Source: Chthonomonas sp. UBA2017
GTDB lineage: Bacteria; Armatimonadota; Fimbriimonadia; Fimbriimonadales; Fimbriimonadaceae
Reading direction: 5' to 3'
Assembly (NCBI GenBank): GCA_002335425.1
Contig: DDCB01000015.1
Span: forward strand, 1-64,000
DNA length: 64,000 bases
Every line of letters starts with the position of its first letter. The stretch's first letter is position 1. The notes under the pieces are model-generated. The model was given only the letters and a program-made list of their open reading frames with translations, made no database searches and was not told the DNA's origin. Both the position numbers and the translations under genes were made by a program. Shown here piece by piece: positions 9,254-16,575 of the stretch.

Positions 9254-9622
9254 CTACTTCGCTGGAGGCTTCGCAGTAGGCTTGCGCCGGGCGCGGGGAC
9301 CCTTGACGTCGGCGGTGGAGCGCCTTGGCCGGGGTGCCCGGGTGCGAGTGGCCGCCGAGGGCGGCACTTCTTCACGGGTGTTGGAACCAGCATCAGAATC
9401 GGTCGTCGTCGGCTCTTCCACGACCACTTCGGCGTTCACAGGAGCGTCCTTGCGGACTTCTTCGACCGCTTGCTCCAGTTGTTCTCCGACCTTTCGGAGT
9501 CCTTGACCGATCTTGCGCGCCAGGGGCTTGGCGGACCGGATCAAAATCGGGATCGCAGCGGCAGCCAAGACGATCCAACCCACCGAACCCGGCGGAACAG
9601 GAGTTCTTCTCATACCTCGCAC
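9254..9622 (-). CDS. Small membrane-anchored protein with basic Pro/Ala-rich tail
   Basis: A 122-residue protein. It has one N-terminal hydrophobic helix (about residues 14-29), then an amphipathic/coiled stretch (LARKIGQGLRKVGEQLEQAVEEV), an acidic linker, and a C-terminal tail rich in Arg, Lys, Pro and Ala. The start is GTG 9622, which overlaps the lspA stop in TAGTG and points to translational coupling; ATG 9613 is the alternative. The tail could bind nucleic acid or a surface, but that is guesswork. Confidence 0.65.
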   Translation of the reverse strand: MRGMRRTPVPPGSVGWIVLAAAAIPILIRSAKPLARKIGQGLRKVGEQLEQAVEEVRKDAPVNAEVVVEEPTTTDSDAGSNTREEVPPSAATRTRAPRPRRSTADVKGPRARRKPTAKPPAK

Positions 9623-10230
9623 TACTCCGCGGGATCAGGTTCGGTTGCAGGGGCTCGGGAGCTGGGATTCGCGTCGGCCTCGACTGAGGCGCGCCTCGAC
9701 TCTCGCATCGCCTGAGCGGATTCCCGAACCCAGATCACTCCTAGAAGGGCCGCCGCGACGGTGATGCAGACGTCGGCGATATTGAAGACCGGAAAATTGA
9801 TCGCCCGGATCCAGAACATGTCGGTGACCTTCTGCATCCAGAGCCGGTCGATCAGATTCCCAACCGCCCCACTCGCCAGGACCGCCATTCCGACGTGAGT
9901 CCATTTGTTCTCATGCGGGTGCTTCCAACTGAACGCAAACGCAAACAGCGCGATCACGACCGCAATCGGAGTCAGCCACACCCCGTGCCCTTGCAACATT
10001 CCGAAGGCGATCCCCTCGTTGTAGACGAGTTTGAGTTCAAAAACACCCGGCCAAAGCGCGTGGATGGATCGCCCCTCGGTCCAATCAGCGGCCCAGCGGG
10101 CCCAAGCTTTGACGACCTGATCGACGGCTAAGAGTCCGAGAAACAGGACCAACCACAACTGGACCGCGTTTCGACGGGCCGAGGTCTCAGAGCCCAGCGA
10201 GGCATCGGGAAGAGGAGAAGGTGAACTCAT
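9622..10230 (-). CDS. lspA: Lipoprotein signal peptidase II
   Basis: Inner-membrane aspartyl protease that cleaves signal peptides of diacylglyceryl-prolipoproteins. The 202-residue protein has four TM segments, with NEGIAFG, GAVGNLIDRLW and FNIADVCI carrying the two catalytic aspartates. The start is ATG 10230, fixed by its ATGA overlap with the ileS stop; the longer upstream frame lies inside ileS. ileS-lspA adjacency is common in bacteria. A lipobox-bearing substrate in this window is the protein at 29753. Confidence 0.95.
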   Translation of the reverse strand: MSSPSPLPDASLGSETSARRNAVQLWLVLFLGLLAVDQVVKAWARWAADWTEGRSIHALWPGVFELKLVYNEGIAFGMLQGHGVWLTPIAVVIALFAFAFSWKHPHENKWTHVGMAVLASGAVGNLIDRLWMQKVTDMFWIRAINFPVFNIADVCITVAAALLGVIWVRESAQAMRESRRASVEADANPSSRAPATEPDPAE

Positions 10231-13043
10231 CCGGTGATCCCCAAGGCCCGTCGGTCGCGAGCGGTGAGCCAATGTTCGCCGACTTGGGCGACATCCGGGC
10301 GGCGAATTCGCGAACGTTCGCACTTGGGATAGGGGCTGAGCTCGAATTCAAACCGAGGCTCTCCCGAGTGCAATTCGATTCCGCTCACCTTGTAGAACGT
10401 GGCGAGATCGTCTTGATATCGGCGAAGCGTCGACAGAGCCGTCTCGTCGCCCGTCAACCGCACCCAAACATCCTGAGAATCCTTGACCCCGTGCTCAGCT
10501 CGCCAAATCTCGAGGGCGGCATTCAACTCGCTGCGAATCTCCAAGAGGAGTGCGAAGTCGACTTGAAGGGGACTCCCCTCGATCTGAGCCAGTCGGTCGG
10601 CAGTCGGAATCTCAAACGTTTCTTGATGAATCGAATCGAGCCGATGGGAATGAGGAATCCTTTGATAAACCTCCTCGGCGGTATGCACTAAGATCGGGGC
10701 AACAAGTTTGCAAAGTTTCAGCAACACCAAATAGCACGCTGCTTGGGCACTTTTCCGACTGGGCCAGTCCTTCCCGTCGCAATACATTCGATCCTTCGTG
10801 ACGTCCAGATAAAACCCGCTCAGCGGACCGACGCAGAAGTTATGAATCGCGGTCGCAACCTCTCGAAAATCGTAGCGCGCATAGGCACTTCGATCTTCGG
10901 GGTCTCGCGCCTCAGCCCGATCGAAGTCGGCCGCACAATCGTGCACGAGCAGATCGGTCTGTTCCAAAATCCACTCGTCAATGGGCAAGAAAGTTTCGGT
11001 AATCTCCGAAGGATCAAAGTCTTCTAAGTTACTCAGCAAGAATCGCAGTGTATTTCGAATTCTGCGGTAATCATCGCCAATTTTCTTCAGGAGGGCGTCG
11101 CCGCAAGGAACGTCGTTTTGATAATCCACACTGGCGACCCAAAGTCGCAGAACATCCGCCCCATATTGATCACTTGCGGCAATCGGATCAATGATGTTGC
11201 CCAATCGCTTGGACATCTTTCGACCCTGTTCATCTTGCACAAATCCGTGCGTGACAACTTCGCGATAGGGGGCTTGACCTTCCAGAGCTGTGGAAATCAC
11301 AAGAGAGCTGTTAAACCAGCCCCGATGTTGATCAGATCCTTCGAGATAAAGATCAGCCGGGAGTGCGCCTTCCCACTCGGGGGAGCCACTTCGAAAGACC
11401 ACCTGATGAGAGGACCCGCTGTCAAACCAAACATCCAAAACGTCGGTCTCTTTCACAAACTCTGTTTCGCCCGTCTCCGGATGCTTGTATCCTGCCGGGA
11501 GAATCTCAGCCGGCGGCATTTGGAACCAGGCATCAGACCCATGACGGCTCACAACCTGCTCCACCGATTCAAAGGCCACCGGGTCCAGAACTGGAATTTT
11601 GGACTCGGCGCCGTAGAAGACCGGGATGCCTACGCCCCAGGGCCTTTGTCGAGAAATACACCAATCCGGTCGGCCCCCCACCATCGATCGAATTCGATTT
11701 TGACCATGCTCGGGGAACCATCGAACTTGATCAATCTCTTGCAGCATACTTTCGCGCAAACCTTCGTGGTCCATATTCACAAACCACTGTTCGGTCGCGC
11801 GGAAGATGACGGGCTGATCGTCTCGCTCAGCATGCGGATAACTGTGCGTGAATTCTTCTGCCTTCATAAGGGCTCCCGATTCTTGCAAGGTCTGCAAGAT
11901 AGCGGGGTTGGCCTTTTCGTAAAACATACCTGCAAAAGGTCCGGCCTCTTCGGTCATCACGCCGCGCTCATTGACCGGGCAAAGCACCGGAAGATCGTTT
12001 CGCTGACCGGTGTAGAAGTCGTCGCGCCCGTGCCCCGGAGCCGTATGAACAATTCCGGTCCCATCTTCGACAGTGACGTAATCGGCGACCACGCCTCGGG
12101 ACTCTCGATCAAAGAACGGATGATCAAAGAGCATTCCCGAAAAATTCACACCCTCCCAGGAGTCGACAACTTCAAAGTCACTCCAACCGAATGTCTCAGC
12201 GAGTGCTTGAACTCGGTCTTGGACCATCAGATAGTGCTCCCCTCCGACCCGAACCAAGGCATAGCTCAGTTCAGGATGAAAAGCCAGTGCTAGGTTCGCT
12301 GGCAGAGTCCAAGGAGTTGTGGTCCAAATGATCGCAAAAACGTTGTCGTAACCTTGGAGGATTTGGTTCGGATCGTCGCGCAACGCAAAGCGCACATAGA
12401 TCGACGTCGAAACTTTGTCTTTGTAAATAATCTCTGTGTCGGCCAGCGCGGTTTGGGCGGTCGGACTCCACAAAGTCGGACGGAGCCCTCGATAGACGTA
12501 TCCCCTCAGAGCCAGTTGAGAAAAGACTCGAACAAGATGCCCTTCGAACTCGTAGGCCATCGTCTTGTAAGGTTTCTCCCATAACCCAAAGACCCCGAGC
12601 CGCTGAAACTGCTCCGACTGAATCTGAACATACTGCTCGGCATGGGCCCGACAAGCTCGTCGAAGCTCTTCCTGGGAAGGAGTCTCCTTACGCTCTTGAA
12701 ACCCCTTCATCACGGTCTGTTCGATCGGGAGACCGTGATTGTCGTAGCCGGGCACGTAGTGCACTCGGTAGCCCATCATCGACTGCGACTTCACGACGAA
12801 GTCCTTCAGGACCTTATTCAAGGCCGTCCCCAGGTGGATTGGGTTGTTCGTATACGGCGGCCCGTCGTGCAGAACAAAACTCGGGCACCCTTCCCGGACC
12901 TGGCGAATGGCGTGATAGATCCCCAACTCGCGCCAGCGGGCTTGAATCTCCGGCTCTCGCTGAGGGAGGTCGGCCTTCATCGGGATCGTGAAGCCCGCGC
13001 TGGGCAGATTCAGGGTGCTTTTCAGGTCCATGTGAGCCCGCAT
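10227..13043 (-). CDS. ileS: Isoleucyl-tRNA synthetase with variant HIGH motif
   Basis: Charges tRNA-Ile. About 938 residues, starting at ATG 13043 (MRAHMDLKSTLNLP, weak SD TAGGT) or ATG 13031. Recognised parts are the class I core GPPYTNNP, the CP1 editing domain with WTTTPWTLPANLA and GTGIVHTAPGHG, WFDSGSSH, and KMSKRLGN near residue 606. Two oddities: the HIGH signature reads HLGT (residues 70-73, codon ACG for the last position), and the C-terminal zinc finger is degenerate, with one Cys (KCERSRIRR) and no second Cys pair. GYDNHGLPIE replaces the usual GWDTHGLPIE. It is first in the ileS-lspA-membrane protein operon and divergent from rpsF. Confidence 0.95.
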   Translation of the reverse strand: MRAHMDLKSTLNLPSAGFTIPMKADLPQREPEIQARWRELGIYHAIRQVREGCPSFVLHDGPPYTNNPIHLGTALNKVLKDFVVKSQSMMGYRVHYVPGYDNHGLPIEQTVMKGFQERKETPSQEELRRACRAHAEQYVQIQSEQFQRLGVFGLWEKPYKTMAYEFEGHLVRVFSQLALRGYVYRGLRPTLWSPTAQTALADTEIIYKDKVSTSIYVRFALRDDPNQILQGYDNVFAIIWTTTPWTLPANLALAFHPELSYALVRVGGEHYLMVQDRVQALAETFGWSDFEVVDSWEGVNFSGMLFDHPFFDRESRGVVADYVTVEDGTGIVHTAPGHGRDDFYTGQRNDLPVLCPVNERGVMTEEAGPFAGMFYEKANPAILQTLQESGALMKAEEFTHSYPHAERDDQPVIFRATEQWFVNMDHEGLRESMLQEIDQVRWFPEHGQNRIRSMVGGRPDWCISRQRPWGVGIPVFYGAESKIPVLDPVAFESVEQVVSRHGSDAWFQMPPAEILPAGYKHPETGETEFVKETDVLDVWFDSGSSHQVVFRSGSPEWEGALPADLYLEGSDQHRGWFNSSLVISTALEGQAPYREVVTHGFVQDEQGRKMSKRLGNIIDPIAASDQYGADVLRLWVASVDYQNDVPCGDALLKKIGDDYRRIRNTLRFLLSNLEDFDPSEITETFLPIDEWILEQTDLLVHDCAADFDRAEARDPEDRSAYARYDFREVATAIHNFCVGPLSGFYLDVTKDRMYCDGKDWPSRKSAQAACYLVLLKLCKLVAPILVHTAEEVYQRIPHSHRLDSIHQETFEIPTADRLAQIEGSPLQVDFALLLEIRSELNAALEIWRAEHGVKDSQDVWVRLTGDETALSTLRRYQDDLATFYKVSGIELHSGEPRFEFELSPYPKCERSRIRRPDVAQVGEHWLTARDRRALGITG

Positions 13044-13174
13044 TTTACCTAGCTGGGGGTAGCGGGGCCGGGTCTCCCGTTCCGGCGCCGAGGCAGGGTA
13101 CAATCCATAGATCAGCCTCTCTGGTCCGGCTACAACCGGATTCTTTAAGCCCAGAGAGAGGAGAAAGCAAGCCT

Positions 13175-13474
13175 GTGAATACTCGAAAATACGAAGCCTT
13201 CTATATCGTCGCCCCCACTCTGGATGATGCAAACATCAGCAAGATCGCCGACAAGTTCAAGTCGATCGTTGAAAAAGAGGGCGGTACCGTCGAAAAGGCG
13301 GAGAAGTGGGATCGCCGCAAGCTGGCCTACGAAATCGATGGCCACAAAGAAGGAAACTACATCCTGATGCATTTTGAAGCTGAAAGCAAGGTTCCGGCTG
13401 AGCTGAACCGACAAATGCGAAACAGCGACGACGTGATTCGACACCGAATCTTCCTGCGGGAGGAAGAGGCGTGA
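13175..13474 (+). CDS. rpsF: 30S ribosomal protein S6
   Basis: A 99-residue S6 opening RKYEAFYIVAPTLDD, with KWDRRKLAYEIDGHKEGNYILMHF, typical of the family. The start is GTG 13175 with AGAGGAG about 10 nt upstream. TACAAT at 13099-13104 is a possible -10, and the leader holds a small TCCGG/CCGGA hairpin. It is translationally coupled to ssb. Unlike the common rpsF-ssb-rpsR-rplI order, S18 and L9 genes do not follow. Confidence 0.96.
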   Translation: MNTRKYEAFYIVAPTLDDANISKIADKFKSIVEKEGGTVEKAEKWDRRKLAYEIDGHKEGNYILMHFEAESKVPAELNRQMRNSDDVIRHRIFLREEEA

Positions 13475-13893
13475 TCAACCGAGTCGTGCTGGTGGGTCGC
13501 CTCACCCGCGACCCGGAAATGCGCCACACAACGACCGGAAAGGCCGTGGTGGACTTTAGCCTCGCCGTCAGCAAGCGAATCAAGCCGACCGATGGGGGGC
13601 CGGACGCAGACTTCTTCCGAATCATTGCTTGGGAGCGCCAAGCCGAATACGTTGCGAACTACCTGACCAAAGGTCGGCTCGTGGGAATCGAGGGTCGATT
13701 GCAAAGTCGCAAATACACCGCTTCCGACGGAACCAACCGAGAGGTGGTCGAAGTCGTCGCCGACAGCGTTCAGGCGATGGACCGACCCCGTGACGATGCG
13801 GGATCTCCTGGCGCAGGTACGAGTGCCGCTCCGACGGCCGCCGTCGCTGCCGGCCCGGTGGACGACGAGTTCGACCCGTTCGCCGACGAATAA
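13471..13893 (+). CDS. ssb: Single-stranded DNA-binding protein
   Basis: A 140-residue SSB with one OB fold at residues 1-105 (INRVVLVGRLTRDPEMR, FFRIIAWERQAEYV, KGRLVGIEGRLQSRKY), then a Gly/Ala/Pro linker and an acidic tail. The tail ends DEFDPFADE, so the usual terminal PF is followed by three more residues. The start GTG overlaps the rpsF stop (GTGA). It protects ssDNA and recruits repair and replication partners through the tail. Confidence 0.95.
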   Translation: MINRVVLVGRLTRDPEMRHTTTGKAVVDFSLAVSKRIKPTDGGPDADFFRIIAWERQAEYVANYLTKGRLVGIEGRLQSRKYTASDGTNREVVEVVADSVQAMDRPRDDAGSPGAGTSAAPTAAVAAGPVDDEFDPFADE

Positions 13894-13896
13894 CGC

Positions 13897-14961
13897 ATGC
13901 ACGCTCTGGATCAAAAGGAGTACGTCCTTCGGCTCGACCCGAAGGAGATGTATCGGCTTACCTGTGAGTTTCCTGACCAGTGCGAGTTGGCGCTCGGTCT
14001 GGCTCGCGAAGCGACTCTTCCGACTCTGACCGGGGTCGGCCAAGTCCTTCTGACCGGGATGGGCGGCTCGGCTGTAGGGGGCGACTTTGTAAAGTGCCTT
14101 TTCGAAGCCGAAGGCAAGCTCCCGTTCCAAGTCAATCGCGACTACGTTTTGCCTGGGTGGGTGGGGCCAGAGACCTTAGTTTTTGCCAGCAGCTACTCCG
14201 GCAACACCGAAGAAACGCTCGCGGCCTATGAATCAGCTCGGGCCGCAGGCGCAAAAAGGGTCGTTCTGACGTCGGGCGGCCAGTTGGCCGAGCTCGCTCG
14301 GAAAAATGGCGATCCCCTCATTTTGATCCCGGCAGGTCAGCCGCCGCGCACCGCGTTGGGCTTGCTCTGCATCCCCGTAGTTGCGGCGTGCGAGGCCATG
14401 GGGCTGTTGCCTCGGCAAGATTTTGCCGCCGCATTTGCCGGCTTGCGTCAGGTTGTTCAGGGCCACCGCATTGAGGTCGGATTTGTCGAGAACTCGGCCA
14501 AGCAAATGGCGCAGTCAATGCATGGCAAGCTCTCGGTGCTCTACGGGCTCGGGTCGTGGCAAGCGGTCGTCGCGAATCGATGGAAAGGTCAGATCAACGA
14601 GAACGCGAAGAACATGACCTTTGCGAATGCGTTCCCCGAACTGAATCACAACGAGATTCTTGGGTGGGTGCGCGCCGACGGCCAAGGCGTCCAAAACTGG
14701 GTGTGTGTCGTCCTCCAAGACGGGGCCGAAACCGACAAGATGAAGGCGCGGGATCGAGTCACGCTGGACCTGATTCGGTCCGTGTGCCCGATCCAACACC
14801 ATGTCCAAGCCGAAGGCGACCGATTGCTTGAGCGAATGCTCACGCTCGTGCTAAAGGGCGATTTTGTTTCGCTGTATCTGGCGGCGCTCAACGGCGTCGA
14901 TCCCGAGAACATCGACTGGATCAACGTCCTGAAATCCGAGTTGTCTCAGATCCCCGCATAG
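13897..14961 (+). CDS. Bifunctional phosphoglucose/phosphomannose isomerase
   Basis: A 354-residue double-SIS-domain sugar isomerase that interconverts glucose-6-P or mannose-6-P with fructose-6-P. Key text: LLTGMGGSAVGGDF, FASSYSGNTEETLAAYESA (phosphosugar-binding Ser/Thr), ENAKNMTFANAFPELNHNEILGW (catalytic Glu/His region) and a C-terminal ALNGVDPENIDWI. It follows ssb by 3 bp, so it is in the rpsF operon, an unusual position. The isomerase class is clear; dual substrate use is inferred from the family. Confidence 0.9.
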   Translation: MHALDQKEYVLRLDPKEMYRLTCEFPDQCELALGLAREATLPTLTGVGQVLLTGMGGSAVGGDFVKCLFEAEGKLPFQVNRDYVLPGWVGPETLVFASSYSGNTEETLAAYESARAAGAKRVVLTSGGQLAELARKNGDPLILIPAGQPPRTALGLLCIPVVAACEAMGLLPRQDFAAAFAGLRQVVQGHRIEVGFVENSAKQMAQSMHGKLSVLYGLGSWQAVVANRWKGQINENAKNMTFANAFPELNHNEILGWVRADGQGVQNWVCVVLQDGAETDKMKARDRVTLDLIRSVCPIQHHVQAEGDRLLERMLTLVLKGDFVSLYLAALNGVDPENIDWINVLKSELSQIPA

Positions 14962-15022
14962 GCTGACTCTTGACACCTCCGGGTACGACCGTGCGTCCAA
15001 CTCTATACCGGAGGTTTGAAGC

Positions 15023-16519
15023 ATGATTTCATCGTTTTTACTGGGGGTGGCTCTTTCGGCGGCCCCCCTCCACCCGAGCCGGACTCCCGAAACAAGTATG
15101 GACCCCAAACAACCGCCATCCACCGAAATTACGATCTATAACGGCGGTTTCGCCTTAGTGAAAGAGGTTCGACCGATCACGCTGAAACCAGGGCGTCAAT
15201 CGATCCGGATCGAGGATGTGGCTGCGTTGATTGAACCCACAAGCGTCGGGATTCGGAGTCTCACCAAGCCCGGATCATTGACGGTCCTTGAACAGAGTTA
15301 CCAGTTTGACCTGATCAACGTCGAAGCGATCCTCGCTAAGGCCGTCGGACAAACGATCATTCTGAATCGCGTGCTGCCAAACGGAGACAAGGAGCGAATC
15401 GTCGGGACTTTAATGAGCTCTCCAACCGCGGTGGTCGGCAGTGCGAATGGCGGCTCGTCGATGCAGTACAACGGCATGGTGATGCGCACCAACGACGGCC
15501 GGATTTTGCTGAATCCCTCGGGTGAAATCGAAGTCCAATCGATCCCCGAAGGCCTCATCAGCAAGCCGACTTTGCTCTGGGACCTCGTCGCCGAAGAAGC
15601 GGGATCAAACACCGTCGAGCTGAGTTACATCACTCAAGGGACCAGTTGGCGTGCCGACTACGTCCTTACTCTCGACCAAGCGGGTGGAAAAGGCGACCTG
15701 AAGTCTTGGGTGACGCTCACCAACCGGTCGGGAGCGACCTGGACCGATGCGAAGCTGAAGCTCCTCGCGGGCGAAGTCGAAAGAGTCCAGCCCCCACGGG
15801 CGGGCATGCGAGGATCACCAGGTGGGCTAGAAGCTGCTTCGATGGCGGATAAGGGATTTAACCAAGAAGCCTTTGCAGACTATCACCTCTACACTCTCCA
15901 ACGTCCGGCGACAGTTCGCAACAACGAAATCAAGCAAGTTTCACTCTTTGAAGCCGTAGATGTTCCTGTCACCAAACGACTCATTGTCGATCCGATGATG
16001 AACATGCAAGGGTATCGCCCGAGCGAAGGGGAAGTGGGAACGGGACTCATCAAGCCCCAAATCCGGCTGGAACTGGTGAACTCAAAGGAGCAAAAGCTCG
16101 GCATGCCGTTTCCGCAAGGAGTCTTCAAGGTCTTTCAGCGAGACAGCAGCGGAGCCGTCCAGCTCTTAGGAGAGGACGAAATTGATCACACTCCGCGAGA
16201 TGAGAAAATCTCGCTCGTCGTCGGTCGAGCGTTTGACATTGTCGCCGAAAGAAAGCGGACGTCCTTTGAGTGGATTCGCGATCCAGCGGATCGGAATCGA
16301 TTGCGAGGCGCCCGCGAATCGTTCTTGATCGAAATTCGCAATCGAAAAGAGAAAGAATCGGAAACCGTGACGGTGATCGAGCGCTTTTGGGCCGAGCACA
16401 AGATCATCAGCCACAACGTCGATTTCACTCGCCCGAATGCTGAAACTGTTCAGTTCGAGGTGACTGTTAAACCGGGAGCAACTCAGACGATTAAATTTAC
16501 CGTCGAAACGACCTGGTAA
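15023..16519 (+). CDS. DUF4139 domain-containing exported protein
   Basis: A 498-residue protein with a short signal peptide (residues 1-15). It has a family-typical opening ITIYNGGFALVKEVRPITL and a C-terminal half with YITQGTSWRADYVLTLD, LTNRSGATWTDAKLKLLAGEVERV and a late beta-rich section, as in DUF4139 proteins (mucoidy-inhibitor A-like). Function unknown. GAGGT lies 8 nt before ATG 15023, and a TATACC tract just upstream is a weak -10. Monocistronic, ending at a strong hairpin. Confidence 0.85.
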   Translation: MISSFLLGVALSAAPLHPSRTPETSMDPKQPPSTEITIYNGGFALVKEVRPITLKPGRQSIRIEDVAALIEPTSVGIRSLTKPGSLTVLEQSYQFDLINVEAILAKAVGQTIILNRVLPNGDKERIVGTLMSSPTAVVGSANGGSSMQYNGMVMRTNDGRILLNPSGEIEVQSIPEGLISKPTLLWDLVAEEAGSNTVELSYITQGTSWRADYVLTLDQAGGKGDLKSWVTLTNRSGATWTDAKLKLLAGEVERVQPPRAGMRGSPGGLEAASMADKGFNQEAFADYHLYTLQRPATVRNNEIKQVSLFEAVDVPVTKRLIVDPMMNMQGYRPSEGEVGTGLIKPQIRLELVNSKEQKLGMPFPQGVFKVFQRDSSGAVQLLGEDEIDHTPRDEKISLVVGRAFDIVAERKRTSFEWIRDPADRNRLRGARESFLIEIRNRKEKESETVTVIERFWAEHKIISHNVDFTRPNAETVQFEVTVKPGATQTIKFTVETTW

Positions 16520-16526
16520 ACGAAAA

Positions 16527-16556
16527 ACACCGGGGCCCCAAACGGGCCCCGATGTT
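16527..16556. terminator. Bidirectional terminator between convergent genes
   Basis: A GC-rich stem CGGGGCCCC / GGGCCCCG with loop AAAC lies between the DUF4139 gene and the minus-strand peptidase. The U-rich side is best for the minus strand (GTGTTTTTCG after the stem). The plus-strand tail is only GATGTTTCG. Confidence 0.75.
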
Positions 16557-16575
16557 TCGTGCTGAGGAGCCCGAA

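Noticed and set aside
11118..12293. 391-codon plus-strand open frame
   Set aside because: Fully antisense to ileS, whose motifs are clear; no SD and no recognisable domain. It reflects GC-driven open frames opposite a real gene.
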